Positions 46,847-58,904 of a DNA stretch of 64,000 bases are shown here, in pieces. The notes beneath the pieces were generated by a model. It was not told the origin of the DNA. It made no database searches and saw only the letters and a list, made by a program, of their open reading frames with translations. The stretch comes from Agriotes lineatus (lineage: Eukaryota; Arthropoda; Insecta; Coleoptera; Elateridae). The position numbers were made by a program, and so were the translations under genes. The stretch spans positions 19,571,090 to 19,635,089 of the forward strand of contig OW679200.1 in NCBI GenBank assembly GCA_940337035.1. The letters are read 5' to 3'. Every line of letters starts with the position of its first letter. The stretch's first letter is position 1.

Positions 46847-47374
46847 TACCGGGTGCTGACTTGCACGACGCACCATAGAAATTTGCATAGTAAATTTGAG
46901 GTTATCAAATTCGAGGTTAGCAGATTAGGTTTTGCGTCAGTTTGTGTCAAAATTGACCCAAAACCTAACCTGCTAACCTCGAATTTGACATAATTGTGAG
47001 CTGTTGTCATAATGGCTTACAGTGCCACCAACTTTAAAATTTACCATAGGCTACTAATTTTAAAATAATTGTAACTAAAATGTCAATAAATGATGTTTAA
47101 AAAAACGGGATTTCGTTTTAAATCTTCCTGCAACGTGAAAAAAATTGTATATGCAACTCGAAGAGAATGCTATTTTGCTTCAGTGCAATTTCTGACTCTC
47201 GGGCTTCGCCCTCGAGTCAGAAATTGTATCTCAGCAAAATAACGCATTTCTCTCCCTCATTGCATAATCTACTATTACAATTTAGCTCTAAAATAATTAG
47301 GTGAGCAAATAATTGAAAATAAAGAATTTACTATGCAAATCTATTTGGTGCGTCGCGCAGGTCAGCACCCGGTA
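46847..47374. mobile_element. TA-flanked MITE made of palindromes
   Basis: Ends TACCGGGTGCTGAC and its inverse, with about 45 bp of inverted repeat in all, flanked by TA (46845-46846, 47375-47376). Inside are a hairpin with GAGGTTAGCAGATTAGGTTT arms (about 46908-46990) and a second hairpin around CTCGGGCTTCGCCCTCGAG (about 47150-47290). No coding capacity. A fragment of the same family is at 37441, and a lone CACCCGGTATA end at about 53373. Confidence 0.85.
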
Positions 47375-47376
47375 TA

Positions 47377-49829
47377 ATTGCATAATATATGAAATTTAAA
47401 TTTATATAACAAAACATAAAATTTTCCTGGAAAGCGGAAAATACTTAAAATACCACACCCGGTTGTCCGATTTTAACCAGAAATCACTGGTATCTCTGCA
47501 TTTATATTAAAAACGAAGCGTATAGATTTTCAGGCCGATCGATTAAACCGTCTGGGCGTGGGCTGTAGAGAGAACACAGACAGGCATCACTTCGAAATCC
47601 ACTGTTTCTATCAGCAGACACAAAAACGGATATTTCCGCAAACATTTCGAGTTCGAAAAAAATCATGATTACTATATTCATTTTACGAATTAAACAAAAG
47701 TGAAAATTTATATCCCATCAAACAGATGTTTTTTATGATTATTGATAAATGTTAAAAATGCTTAAACAATTTTTAAGTAATCAAGAAATATACTCTTTAA
47801 TTTTCTAAATATGATGCAAGTGAAATTGTTTTGATATTTTTTATTTATAGAAGTTTTTATGTTTTTGATTAGATACTGCATTTAATGAAACTCAGCACGG
47901 GTACTGCATAATTTACTTTTTTAATGTCTGTTTATAAAGTTACTTTTACTAATTTCTGCTGAGCTTTCACTTTCATTTAATTTAAGGACAAAAACCGGAA
48001 GCACATTTGTGTGTTACCTAGCTAGGCTCGCCGTTAATTATCAAAGTTACTTCTCAATCGCATCAAAATCAGGATGGCTGTAAGATAAGGAATTGATTCT
48101 GCAATCCAAAAATTAAGCAACGCTTTGGATTTGTTCATCTTCCGACTGCCTATGAATACATTTCGTGTTCCGGGTTTGCCGAAACGTTTCTGTTACTTCT
48201 GAAGCAGTTGCAAAGACGAATTCAGTGACTTTCACTAGAATATACTAAGATCATCGGACATTGTTTATGTAAGTGCTTTATGCGGGTGGCTTAGTTCGTG
48301 AATGAAAACGCTGACAACGTATTATCTGTCAAGCGTTAAGTAATGTTGAAATTATGTCAACTTCACTAAGCTTATAAAAGTAAAATCATTCTGGACAAGC
48401 TATAATTCAAGCAAACCAGACTATAAAGAAATTTTAATTTCAATTTAGTTGTAGACTCATACAACAATCTAATAGTATATTATGGGACAAGTGGTTGAAA
48501 TTTTATCAGCCACGAGTTGCATACACTATTTTTTCTACGAATTTTCACTCATTTTAATAAATTAATGTAAAGTAAACATAAAGTGACATTTCTCTTGTCA
48601 CCAATTGAATGTCAAACAGTTTGAAATCCCGGTAGTCCGAGCATTTTAATCTCTAGTGGTTGAAATGCAATTTCTACCACCAGAATCAATGTCAAAATGA
48701 CTAATTTCAATGTCATGAGTAGAAAAACTTTATTAAAGTAAGGTAGTATTCAGCTTTCTTAATAAAATTAGGACACTTTAAGACGATTTGTTGTAGGAAC
48801 ATAGTATTGTATTGGAAACCATTGTTGCCAAAATTTCAATTTGGACAGCAATATTTTTTGTATGTTACATTCTCATTTCATTCAGCAGTCAACGTGCTTA
48901 TTAATTTATCTAAACAGCTAAATCGTTTTGTAATTGTAAAAACATACAAATATCAATTGTAAACTCGCTACTTGATGTTTTCATAACTGAAACGAACTAG
49001 TTTTCAACATAAAAATGCAATCTGGATCAACTGCAACATATTAATACCAAGATTTCCTAAAATTAATTAATATTGGTTTACGCATCAAGGTTGGCTGGGA
49101 GCACTCTCTTTTGAAACATCTGCTAGGAGGAAAAATGTAATTAAGGATTAAACAATAATTATTTCATAACGTCCGAGAACATTGCCAGTAATCGAATATA
49201 TTATAAAGTACTTTTTTTTAAATCAGCTTTCAGTGTCAAAACTTTATAAAAAACCAGACTGTGTTACCCTAAATTCTGTACTTACCATAGAAATGGATAC
49301 TCTACGAGTAACTGGAACGGCCTTGCTCAGTATAAACGAATGCACGTTTGTGAAGCAGGCGCAGTAACGAAAGAGATAGCACTACTGTAGTATTTGTATT
49401 TCACTCCAACTCACAGTCATTTACGCGAGACGTGTGCCAGATCAGCGAACCTATTTGATTTTTACCTGATTTTACCTAGTTCCAATCATTTCGAGATGTA
49501 GAATCGGTGATGGTTTGTTCGTTTGTTGTATAATAAAAGTTAAAAGTGAGAGGAGCTTCGTGAAAGTATTTTAAACAATTAAAAACTAAGAAAATGCTGC
49601 TGTAAACCATTTCGGTGAAAAACTGCATTTATTTGTGTCAGCGCATCCGGTATCGGAAAAAATATTTTCAGAAGATTTGTACGAACTTCAGCTAGTGAAG
49701 AATATTGTAAATATTTTCTTACAATGACGCATGCAGCACCATGGAAAACTGTATAATTTAAATTGCATAAAATGTCAAAATTGATTTGATTTAAAAACTG
49801 CTGTTTTTTGTATAGTATACGTATAGGTA
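47377..49829. other. No gene recognised; contains a repeat module at 48474-48545
   Basis: AT-rich. At 48474 TAATAGTATATTATG, and at 48513-48543 CACGAGTTGCATACACTATT then TTTTCTACGA, the inverse of sequence in the MITE-like repeat at about 7652-7684. A 61-codon frame at 49182 has no motif. The last few hundred bases may be LINE 5' region. Confidence 0.4.
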
Positions 49830-49966
49830 TTGGGTGTAGGTGTAGGTAATGAGGGTTTTACAATATTTCATAATAATATACGCAGTATAAACAAAAATTT
49901 TGACGAAATACAAATTTTGTTAAGTCAATTTGACTTCTGCTTTGATATGGTCGCGTTATCTGAGTC
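49830..49966 (+). pseudogene. LINE endonuclease N-terminal remnant
   Basis: GFTIFHNNIRSINKNFDEIQ and DMVALSESW are the opening strands of the endonuclease domain (N-R-S, then L-E/S-W). After the W the frame changes, and the next recognisable endonuclease block is VIYRPHSVNVDVF at about 49988. So about 50-80 residues of catalytic core appear to be deleted at about 49966. Without them the enzyme could not nick DNA. Confidence 0.7.
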
Positions 49967-52528
49967 ATGGAAAGTGTTGGATCCCTCGTTATATATAGAC
50001 CGCATTCTGTAAACGTAGATGTTTTCAATGAAAGTTTACAGAAGTATTTGAAGGATTACTGCACTCATCAAGAAGAAATAATTATAGGAGATATCAATAT
50101 TAATATTATGCAGGAACTGCCATATGTTCAAGATTATTTAAATAATTTATATGAATCAGGTTTTTTGTCTTGTATAAACAATTTCACCCGAGTCTACGAT
50201 GAATCTAAAAGCTGTTTGGATCATATATTTTTGAAAACTAAAGTCGATGCCGAAAATATCATTCCTCTTATTTTAGAATCAACAATCACTGATCATTTTT
50301 CTGTTATCTTGAAAATTACTATTTCTTCAGAAATTTTACCGAAAACGAAAACGATTAAAACTAAGAAAATAAATTACAACAAATTAAAGTCTCTTTTAAG
50401 TGGCGAAAATTGGGATGGCATGTTTATTCAAGACGATATAAATTTACTGACAACAAACTTTGTTAACAAACTTAGAAATGCTATAGATTCATGTACGGAA
50501 GCTTGGAAGCGGGACGTTCGATGTGTCAAAAGAAAGCCTTGGATAACAAAAGGTCTCATACAGTCTATCAAAAAAAGAGACCTTTTGTTTCAAAGGTATA
50601 AAAAGTATAATGATTTAGATATACTGCGAGAATATAAGATGTATAGAAACAAATTAAATAATTTAATTCTTAAAGCAAAAAAGAAATATTATGAAAGTAA
50701 AATGACTAATTATAAAGATGCAAGGGTGGTTTGGGACACGGTAAATCAGTCACTAAACGTAAATAAAAAATCAACTGCAGTTAAGTCAATTAAGGTCAAT
50801 AATAAACATATTTCTAATAAAAAAGATATTGCGAATGAATTTAATAAATATTATACGCAAATTGCGGAAAAAATGGCAAATGCAATTTTAAAGTCTCCCC
50901 TTGAAATTGACAATTCTCCTTCAAAACAAAGTTGTGCCAATACAATTTTCTTACAACCAACCGAAGTTTCAGAAGTTAAAGCATGTATTGCTCAAATAAA
51001 GAAAAATAAAGCTCCAGGTTTCGATGACATTACTGCGAACACGTTACATGAAATATCGGATTTCGTAGCACCTTATTTAGTTCATATCATAAATAAAATA
51101 TTCGAAACCGGAACCTGTCCAGATCAGTTTAAAATAGCAATTGTAAAGCCTCTGTATAAAACTGGTGACAAAGAATGAACTGAAAATTATAGGCCTATAT
51201 CGCTTTTATCAAATATTGCAAAAGTTTTTGAAAAAATCTTAAAGTCGAGAATCGTACATTTCATAGATAGCAATAACTTACTTTCTGACAAACAGTTTGG
51301 TTTTAGATCTAACATAAGTGCCCAAGATGCTATAGCCCAGTTAACTAAAACGATTTATAAACATGTCGATAACAGTAGGCCAACGCTAGCTGTTTTTATC
51401 GATTTGGCCAAAGCGTTTGACACTATTAGTCATAGTAAACTGTTAGAAAAAATGTATAGTATGGGTATAAGGGGAATTGCAAATAATTTGATAAAATCTT
51501 ACTTAGAAAATAGGAAACAGTATGTCAAAATTGAAGATACACTAAGCGATGTGCAGATTGTTAAATTTGGAGTCCCACAGGGAACAGTATTAGGCCCAGT
51601 ATTATTCATACTATACCTAAATGACCTTTTAACCAGAAATTTTCGTGGAAGCTTATTATCTTATGCTGACGACACGGTTGCTATTTATGATGCTGAAGAT
51701 TGGTCGATTTTAGAAGATAAAGTTCGTTCTGATCTTATAGACATAAAAAAATGGTTTGATCAAAACTTACTAACTATGAATCTCAGAAAGACTAGGTTTT
51801 TGCCTTTTGCTTCGTACAAAAGTCATCTACCTCATTTTAATCAAATAAATGTACATAAATTTGACTGCACAAGACATCAATGCAGTTGTGATTTGTTCAT
51901 ACAAAGAGCAGAAACGATTAAATATCTAGGAATAACTTTGGATTCTAACCTAAAGTGGGAAAACCATATTCAGCTTCTAATTAAGAAACTAAGAAGCTTT
52001 AACTACGTGTTTAGACAATTGAGGGAATTCCTACCAGTGCGAATTTTAAAACAAGTGTACAATGCTTTAGTGGAATCGCTCTTGTCATATGGCATAATAG
52101 GATGGGGAGGTGTATTAAAAACAACTCTGAAGCCTTTAGAAATTCTGCAAAAGCGAATCTTAAAGATTATTTTTCGAAAAAATGCACGTTATCGTTCCGA
52201 TGACTTGTATTATGAAACACAAATATTTGATGTTCGTCAGTTGTTTTGTAAAGTTGTTTTACAAAACGTTTTTAAAAATAAAAATATTGTTAACAAATAT
52301 ATCCAAGATCACACATACTGCACACGAAGTAAAGAACATAATATTGCGAATATCCCACTAGTTAACAAATCTGCTGGTCAAAGAAGCTATGAGTTCTTGG
52401 CAATTAAAATTTATAATGCTGTACCTCAAGATATAAAAAGCATAACTTCATACAGATCATACAACCAAAGGGTAAAAGTTTGGTTGCTATCGTGTCCTAG
52501 ACCATATGTGCATCAATTATTTGACTAA
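49967..52528 (+). pseudogene. LINE reverse transcriptase ORF with one stop codon
   Basis: The same frame stays open for 853 codons except for one TGA (51176-51178, codon 404), where relatives have a sense codon between TGDKE and TENYRPISLLSN. The first 130 codons finish the endonuclease (IIIGDININI, SCLDHIFLK). RT blocks follow: KAPGFDDIT (about 345), TENYRPISLLSN (405), AVFIDLAKAFDTI (about 475), FGVPQGTVLGPVLF (about 530), SYADDTVAIY (565-574, active box) and ETIKYLGITLDSNLKWENHI (about 650). The C-terminal domain ends PYVHQLFD. Everything the RT needs is present except continuity, so the copy is fairly young but dead as read. Confidence 0.88.
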
Positions 52529-52934
52529 GTAAAGTATTTTACCATGTACTATGATTATTTTTTTGTTTTCTTTGAGCCTGGCTTTTTGCTTTATGATTAT
52601 TTTTTTGTTTCTTGATTTATACCTGGGTATTTTCATTCCTTTCTAGTGTATTTTGTTTTATGTAAATATGCTTGTATTGACATAATCTTTCTGTTTATTT
52701 TCTTCTTATTTGTATATTTTGCACAGGATAACTACTATATTGTTTTTGTGGGCCCACGTGCAAGTTTCCCTGGAAACTTAAGTGGGAGTATTCGGATTTA
52801 TTTATTTTTTTTACTTGTTAATTTACTATTCTTATGTGCATACATTAATTTTTAAATAAATCATTATTATTATTATTATTATTATTGTGTAATAAATATT
52901 AATAAACAATAAATGTTACTATTTTTTGCTTTTT

Positions 52935-53565
52935 ACCTCCTTTTACGATAAAGGAAGTACTTATTGTATTCACCCCAAAAATTCGAAATTGAGTTTTCAA
53001 CAGATCTTCACATTTTATATTAGAGTCCCCTGAACCCAAAAAACATGTTTTTGTTCATTGGTCTGTGTGTCAGTCTGTCTGTGAACAGAATATCTTAAAA
53101 ACTAAAAGAGGTATGGCGTTGAAACTTCATATAAAAGTTTCGTGTACTATGTAGATGCGACAGCAAGCTTTTGAAGAAAATCGCATAACTCTTGCGATTT
53201 TTCAGGTTCTTCGATTTTTTCAAAAACTGATCTAACAATTTTTTCCAAATTTTTACATTTTTATTGAACTTTTAATGTGTATTGATGTGAGATAGGTAAT
53301 TTTCCTGTTGAGTACTAAAATAGGTTTCTTTTGTTTATTTTTTCTATTTTTGTATTAACTCCTATTTTAAATAGAACACCCGGTATATTATTATATTTTT
53401 TAATTCAGCTTAACATTTTAGAGAAACGCTCTATTTTGTACCGTTTTTGTAGAATTTGTAATTTTTGAAAAGCTTGACAAATGCTTAAAAATTAAAAGTC
53501 AAATTTTTGGCTAATTATATGATCACTGTAAAAGGGAGTTGTGTGCGTGTATCACATTTAAATCC
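52935..53565. repeat. Dispersed repeat family, copy 2
   Basis: Same family and orientation as 23775-24290, with a hairpin-like start CCTCCTTTTACGATAAAGGA. It contains an unrelated segment of about 190 bp (about 53320-53505, including a lone ACACCCGGTATA end) before the shared GATCACTGTAAAA end. Confidence 0.75.
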
Positions 53566-54175
53566 CATAACCTAAAGCCATTATAATTATATATTTATTA
53601 TCATTTTGATTTTTCTGTGTTAATATCTTAATAAGATTGAATACTGCGTGCATAATGTTTTAAAAATTGAAACATAAGATTGTTTATAATATGATAGCGC
53701 AATAGTTTTAGTCATATTGCTGTAATAATTAAATTTTACCTGTTTTAAAGTTAAGTTGCTGTAATTCGTCCATAAGCATTAACGAGCTAGACAGAGAGCG
53801 ATATACTACATATAGGCGGGTTGCATAACTTCACGAGCTGACACGCTCAATGAACACTGGAGGCCTATCCAGTTATACGTAGTATTTGTATATCTATGGT
53901 ACTTACCGACCCACTGTATAACAGTTTCCCCCAAGTCAAAATTGAGGTTATGTCTGTCTAACGTAATTGAAATGTCGAACGTGCATGGTTAAACGCATGT
54001 TAAACGCAATGACAGTTATGCGCAATAACAGCGCCGATGACCTTGAACGGCTCGACGCTGCCAACCTACATTATGAAATGCACTATTTGCTGCTTTCATA
54101 TTCTCATAGCAGCTGATTTAAAAAAAATAGACTTTAGATTAATGTCTGCTGATTTTGATGGAATGACGCATATAG
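53566..54175. other. No gene recognised
   Basis: AT-rich spacer. Nothing seen. Confidence 0.45.
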
Positions 54176-54240
54176 CAGTGGTCTCCAAAGTGGGATGTGC
54201 ACACCCCAGGGGGTATGTGAGTCAATGCTTGGGGTACGTC
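54176..54240. mobile_element. Lone hAT-type terminus
   Basis: CAGTGGTCTCCAAAGTGGGA followed by CACACCCCAGGGGGTATGT resembles the terminus at 6953 (CAGTGATTCCCAAAGTGGG). I could not find the inverted partner or the duplicate of GCATATAG, so only one end is called. Confidence 0.5.
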
Positions 54241-55441
54241 CAGTGACAGAATAAACTAAGAAAATCAATTAATTAATTACACGATCATAAACACTAGTAA
54301 ATAGACGAGAAGTTGATGGCTGCAACACTGTCACGTAGTCTTTTTTCAACATGACTCATAGCAGGCTATGACTTCTAATATTTTTACAGTATAATAACCT
54401 AACCTTAAAAATATCACTAATGTCACTTTGACAGCTGTTTGAACACTACAATAGTTATTACAAGATTTGATATAATATATCTTTAAAATGCCAAAAAAGC
54501 TACCAAAAGAAACTAAACAAGCAGCCCATTGTTGGGTTTGTAGGTTTAATGACACATTTTTGAAAATAAGGGGAAATCTTAGTTCTGAGTTACTTACCTG
54601 GCTAACTTTATTTGTAACCAACATTAAAACCTAGCTTTTAACTAAATTTCTACCTACATTCTTACAAAAATGTAAGGTTATGTCCTGCTCTGAGTTATGT
54701 TTAAAAACGATAGACTCTAGGTACTCGTGTACTCATGGAAAGTGCAGACAGGAAGTCTTTATGGCCAAATGTAAAGACATTTTAACGAATATGCTGTGTG
54801 TTTCAATTAAAATAAAGTCATCTTAGTATCTTTCATACTGTTAAGCGTAAACTAAAGTCGCAAATATGGAAAAGGTTACTAATATAGAATATCTAATTAT
54901 TAAAAAAATATTGAGGCGCTGTCGAATTATGGGAGATGGAAATGTCCATTAAATGTCGCTGGGTGTTTATACCAAATTATTGGATCCTGCACTTATATGT
55001 TGGTGTTGTAGCGACCGCTGTTGAAATTACACCCAAACGAAGTTTTGACTACTCACGATATACACCGTGTCTGTGTTTCCGTGTAAAAACTTCCTGTTTT
55101 TTTAGGTCAAGTAAGTAAGTATCGTTTGCGATAAAAAATACATTGTTGTAAACAATGACGTTCACTAAAATGGTATTTTTCTGACCACAAATATGGATAA
55201 ACTGACGATTTGTCCCGATTTAGGCGGGACAGTACATAGTTTTTAATGACTATTCAAAATTTTATTTTGTCCTGAAAATTGACATGCTTTAGCTGATTTT
55301 ACAAGAAAATTGCTTCGAACATGTTGTAGGCTATTGCGTTGCTGGCATAAAGAAAGCCATGCACAAATCGCATTTTTCATGTTTGCTGATTATACAGACA
55401 TAGTAACTACATCTTATGATTTTCATTATACTCATACATAT
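54241..55441. other. No confident gene
   Basis: AT-rich. A plus-strand frame from ATGCCAAAAAAGCTACC at 54487 (about 48 codons) and its complement at 54346-54624 are both open and match nothing I know. Confidence 0.4.
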
Positions 55442-55961
55442 TGTAACGATCCTGGGGCTAGGCCGTCGCCCCAGAAATATGACTCAGCGTCCCGTGCGAC
55501 AGCATTGCAGAACGACCTTGGAGCCAGCTGCATGAGACGGCGTGAGTCAGCCTTCCAGAAGATACGATCTTGAGCGTGACACGTCAGAGTTGCCAGAAAG
55601 GTCGAGCGAACTCGAGACGTTTTCCAGAAGAAACTATCCGGCAATATAAATACACGCCCGCAGGAATAGCGGGCAGTTCTCATCAAACCCGAAGCGCGTA
55701 ATATAAATAAACAAGTGTGTATATAACTCTAATAAAATAAATAACAAATAAATATAACCATATACATCATTACTGTTAAGTCGTGCAATATAAATAAATA
55801 AATGTATCGTTGTTAGAAATAGTTCGTTAGTTTAAGTAATTTGTGTTCTGCCTTAATAATTTTTGTGTTTGTAAATAATCGTAATTAATTGTTGTAAATA
55901 AATTTTTAATACAAGAAGCGTCGTATAATTTTGTAAATAGCCCGAACGTAAAAACGTAACA
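55442..55961 (+). mobile_element. Solo LTR (Gypsy-like)
   Basis: Begins TGTAACGATCCTGGGGC and ends AACGTAACA, i.e. TG...CA with short inverted ends. It is flanked by ATAT on each side (55438-55441, 55962-55965), although the AT-rich site makes this weak. It is GC-rich in its first 250 bp, then has a TATA box and an AT-rich 3' half, an LTR layout. No internal region adjoins it, so it is probably a recombination product. The strand follows the TATA box. Confidence 0.7.
55645..55652 (+). promoter_or_regulatory. TATA box of the solo LTR
   Basis: TATAAATA, followed about 30 bp later by AGCGGGCAGTTCTC, where a start site with a CAGT-type initiator could lie. Confidence 0.45.
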
Positions 55962-55965
55962 ATAT

Positions 55966-56420
55966 AAATTATGTTATACTTATTTAGAAGTTTTAAATCT
56001 TGTTAATTTGGTTTTAGTTTTTATCACAAACTCTATTACTTGCATTTTATTCCAATGGCCAAACTTAAAAAGAAATATCTAAAAAGAAAATAAAACCTAG
56101 TAAGTTGTTGTTAAAAATCAGTGACGTAGCTATGATAGAGCAATTGGATGTGGCGCACATGACCTCAATCCCAACATTTTTCATAAAACATGCAGACAAA
56201 TCTGATCTTGGTGACATAACTTCTCACAAAATTTAAGCCCCGGAAGATCCTGCTCACAAACTTCCTACCGTATACTCCGATTACCCCACTCTTGTAAATT
56301 TCTGAATGTCCGGCTTTCCCGTATTTAAATTCTGGTCAGTTCTAATATGGAATAGTATTCCATATTTGTGATATTAGTACCCCTAATGGATAATATTAAC
56401 AATTTGTTCTATTTTTCAGA
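55966..56420. other. No gene recognised
   Basis: AT-rich. It ends in a pyrimidine tract and CAG just before the ATG of the next remnant, which resembles a 3' splice site. Confidence 0.4.
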
Positions 56421-56835
56421 ATGACGAGACGAGAAAGACAATATGGTACAGGCTATATGAGTGTTAAAAGAGTCTAAGAAGGAGATCTACAAGCCTCGAA
56501 AATGTACGGGGTCCCATGTATCACCCTCTTTAGGCCATATAAGTTTAGGCTACGTAGAAAAGATGAAGATGCTGAAACAGCGTCTGACACCAAAGTGGAC
56601 CGTCTAATAATCCTGAGGATACCTCTAGCAACATAGAGAACCCAGAATGTATATTTGGTAAGGGGAAGTTTCCAGAAAGCAAGAAAAATGAAAAGCAATG
56701 GATCAAATGCCAGTCATGTGGATCCTGGTGGCACCTAAAATGCACAAGTTATAAACTAGGGGTGTACATTTACGATTTCTACAATAGGACGATTGTCTCT
56801 GTAGTATATTACACAATATGAAGAGCTTTATTAGT
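56421..56835 (+). pseudogene. Internally deleted pogo-like (DDE_1) transposase
   Basis: Two ends of a pogo/jerky-type protein seem joined. The start (YMSVKRV, stop, EGDLQASKMYGVPCITLF) has the layout of a psq/CENP-B helix-turn-helix (KAA--YGVP-STL). From about 56608, in another frame, ENPECIFGKGKFPESK and then EKQWIKCQSCGSWWHLKC match the PHD-like cysteine finger that ends many insect DDE_1 proteins (WVQC--C--W-H--C), with the first cysteine pair damaged. The catalytic DDE domain between them is gone. Confidence 0.5.
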
Positions 56836-57793
56836 GTTCCATATTTATGACCCATTTTTAATGAAGAAAAGATTAATTTTTAGTAACAAAATCATATCTT
56901 TATTTTCTTTTTTCCTATATGGATTTCGTTTTTCTGTATATATAAACCTTCAGAAATGCCTTTGGACATAATTGCATTTCAAAAAAGTATTCCATATTCA
57001 TCGACTTTAATCATTTTGATATTTGATGGTTTCACAGACCCCTAAGGAGACATACGTATTTGGATTATTTCCACCTTTGCATACTAGTCTACCATGATCG
57101 ATTAATTTTCGGAAACTTATCTTGCTGATCAAGGTAGGCTGTATTTTATTACTAAATTTTTTTTTATCAACTTTAAAAACCACCAAATAAATAAAAACAA
57201 CTTTTTTTAAATCAATAATAACACTGGTAGGTATACAAAATTTTGTCCCAGAGCAAGTAGAAGTGGTTTCTATATGTATTTTTTTCCCTGAATTCAAAAA
57301 TGTCATCAGAATGTTTCTATCACCCTTAGTTTTTAAGTTACACTTTGTTCAGTGTTATCTCGTACGTTATGGAAACTATAAGTGAATGAATAAAAAAATT
57401 GTATTGATTAAGCATTTAAAAATGATTAGTTTGTTATGAAAGAAAGTCTGCAATGGCATAGAACAATGCAATTACTCATAACTGCTGGATGATGCAATTC
57501 AAAAATGAGTTGGCTTTCTTATAGACTTAGTCATCATTGGTTGTCAAAGTGATGTCACAAGTAACATCTGATTTGGTTATATGTCTGAGTTATTAGTTCA
57601 AGCCATAGCCAGTCTATGGTCAGTGTTCACTCTGTTCACATCTGTACATCTTTCGTGTGTATGTGCTGATATAACAAGTTCAGTGTAAACGTTTCTCAGT
57701 TACGACGTATTCTAAATTTTCATTTCATCTTTTGAATTCAAGACATGTAGTGAATAGTTTTCGTAGTGTTTTTGTATTGTGTGATTTTGCAAA
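56836..57793. other. No confident gene
   Basis: AT-rich. The word TTCCATATT recurs at 56365, 56837 and 56989. A 99-codon minus frame (57007-57306) matches nothing I recognise. Confidence 0.4.
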
Positions 57794-58485
57794 ATGCCTA
57801 GAAAGTGTGTAAATCCCCCGGACAGCTTTTGCTACATTTGTGGTGAGGTTGCATTTAAATTTCAGAAACGTAGGTTTACTCCTCTCATAAAAAAATGTTA
57901 TGAGCTTTATTTTGGCTGCAATTTTATGTCAGACTCCTTACAAGCTGGTCAACGGGTTGTCGTTCCAATGTTTTGGCGGGAACCAAAAGATCATGCCAAC
58001 GATTGTTACTTTTGTCTGACTAATATTTCGGATATTAGTTCATAATTAAATCACACTATTTCATACCCTAATTTACCATCTGCCATGATACCTGTACTAA
58101 CAGTGAAGAACTACCTGTGCCTAAACAACCAGAAAATATCATACTTAGCGATGATCAACAACACAAAGATTTATCAAAGGATAATGATAATGTAAGGGTT
58201 GATCCAAACTATGAAACTTCGTGTTGGTCTGGTGAACCGCATTTACTAACACAATAGGACCTCAATGACTTTGTACGAGATCTGAATTTATCTAAAAAGG
58301 ATGCAGAACCTTTAGATACACGATTAAAAGGTTGGAATCTCCTCCAGCACGAAACTAAGATACGGAAAAGTGGTACCAGGGCAAGTGAGATCCGAGCATG
58401 CTAGCTGACTATTGTTGGACTCTAAAGAGAGATGTTCACGACGCAAAATATCGTAGAAAATCAATCACTATTACTTTTAAGGTAA
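57794..58485 (+). pseudogene. Unclassified arthropod transposon gene, internally deleted
   Basis: The first 84 codons are open: MPRKCVNPPDSFCYICGEVA gives a C-x2-C pair near the N-terminus, then FTPLIKKCYELYFGC and FWREPKDHANDCYFCLTNI with a second C-x2-C. After the stop at 58045 the reading continues in other frames (EELPVPKQPENI; DLNDFVRDLNLSKKDAEPL; LKGWNLLQHET) and then jumps to MLADYCWTLKRDVHDAKYRR near 58400. I recall both ends from one multicopy, uncharacterised arthropod protein of about 500-600 residues, so most of the middle is deleted. The family looks transposon-borne. I do not know its superfamily. Confidence 0.65.
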
Positions 58486-58869
58486 GATTATATTACGCTT
58501 AAGAATGCATTTTAAATACTTTATGTTGTAAAATTTAAATAGTTGTCTCTAAAAATCCTTACGTAATAGAAACGGGAAACTGCTATTAGATTCACCCATT
58601 TTCACTTCTGGGACAAAAAATAAATAAAATGTTGCATATCAGTCAGTGTAATCAAAAGATTGTCAAAACATAAAATGTCAAAACTAAAATTTAATATGTT
58701 TTATGGATGAAAATTTCTTTTTATTTTAACGTTTTACAAAGAGTCTTATAGGTTATTAGGTAACTTTACGTTTTATTAGGGCGATTTTTGTTTCAAAAAT
58801 TCCTAGCAATTATATTTTAATAGTAAAATAATTAACGATATAATCCTTTTGAACATTTTTGTTTTAATG
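58486..58869. other. No gene recognised
   Basis: AT-rich. If the neighbouring LTR belongs to a minus-strand element, this is where its leader would lie, but I see no gag motif. Confidence 0.4.
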
Positions 58870-58904
58870 GAAGGTTGCGTGTTCAGATCACGTCGGGGTC
58901 ACCA
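58870..58904 (-). promoter_or_regulatory. Extended primer-binding site matching 35 nt of tRNA-Trp
   Basis: The plus strand reads GAAGGTTGCGTGTTCA, then G, then ATCACGTCGGGGTCACCA. This is the 3' half of eukaryotic tRNA-Trp, including the non-encoded CCA, with one difference: G at position 58 (nt 58886), where the tRNA has methyl-adenosine. It lies two bases from an LTR edge (TGTAACATATG at 58907). It acts as the reverse-transcription primer site of a minus-strand LTR element, but is twice the usual 18 nt. Confidence 0.7.

Larger units (their letters stand above)
49830..52886 (+). mobile_element. LINE with endonuclease deletion and (ATT)n tail
   Basis: A remnant of the apurinic-type endonuclease, an almost intact RT frame, a 3' untranslated region of about 350 bp (with GGGCCCACGTGCAAGTTTCC) and a terminal ATT run (about 52863-52886). 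The 5' limit is uncertain. The protein is of the CR1/Jockey group of endonuclease-encoding LINEs; I do not assign the clade more finely. Confidence 0.85.

Noticed and set aside
54346..54624. 92-codon hydrophobic minus-strand ORF
   Set aside because: No motif, and the complementary strand is equally open. Probably chance.
55310..55686. ORFs over the solo LTR
   Set aside because: They cross the LTR edge and have no recognised motif. The LTR layout explains the region.
58870..58904. Half of a tRNA-Trp gene
   Set aside because: The sequence includes the CCA end, which animal tRNA genes do not encode, lacks the 5' half, and abuts an LTR edge.
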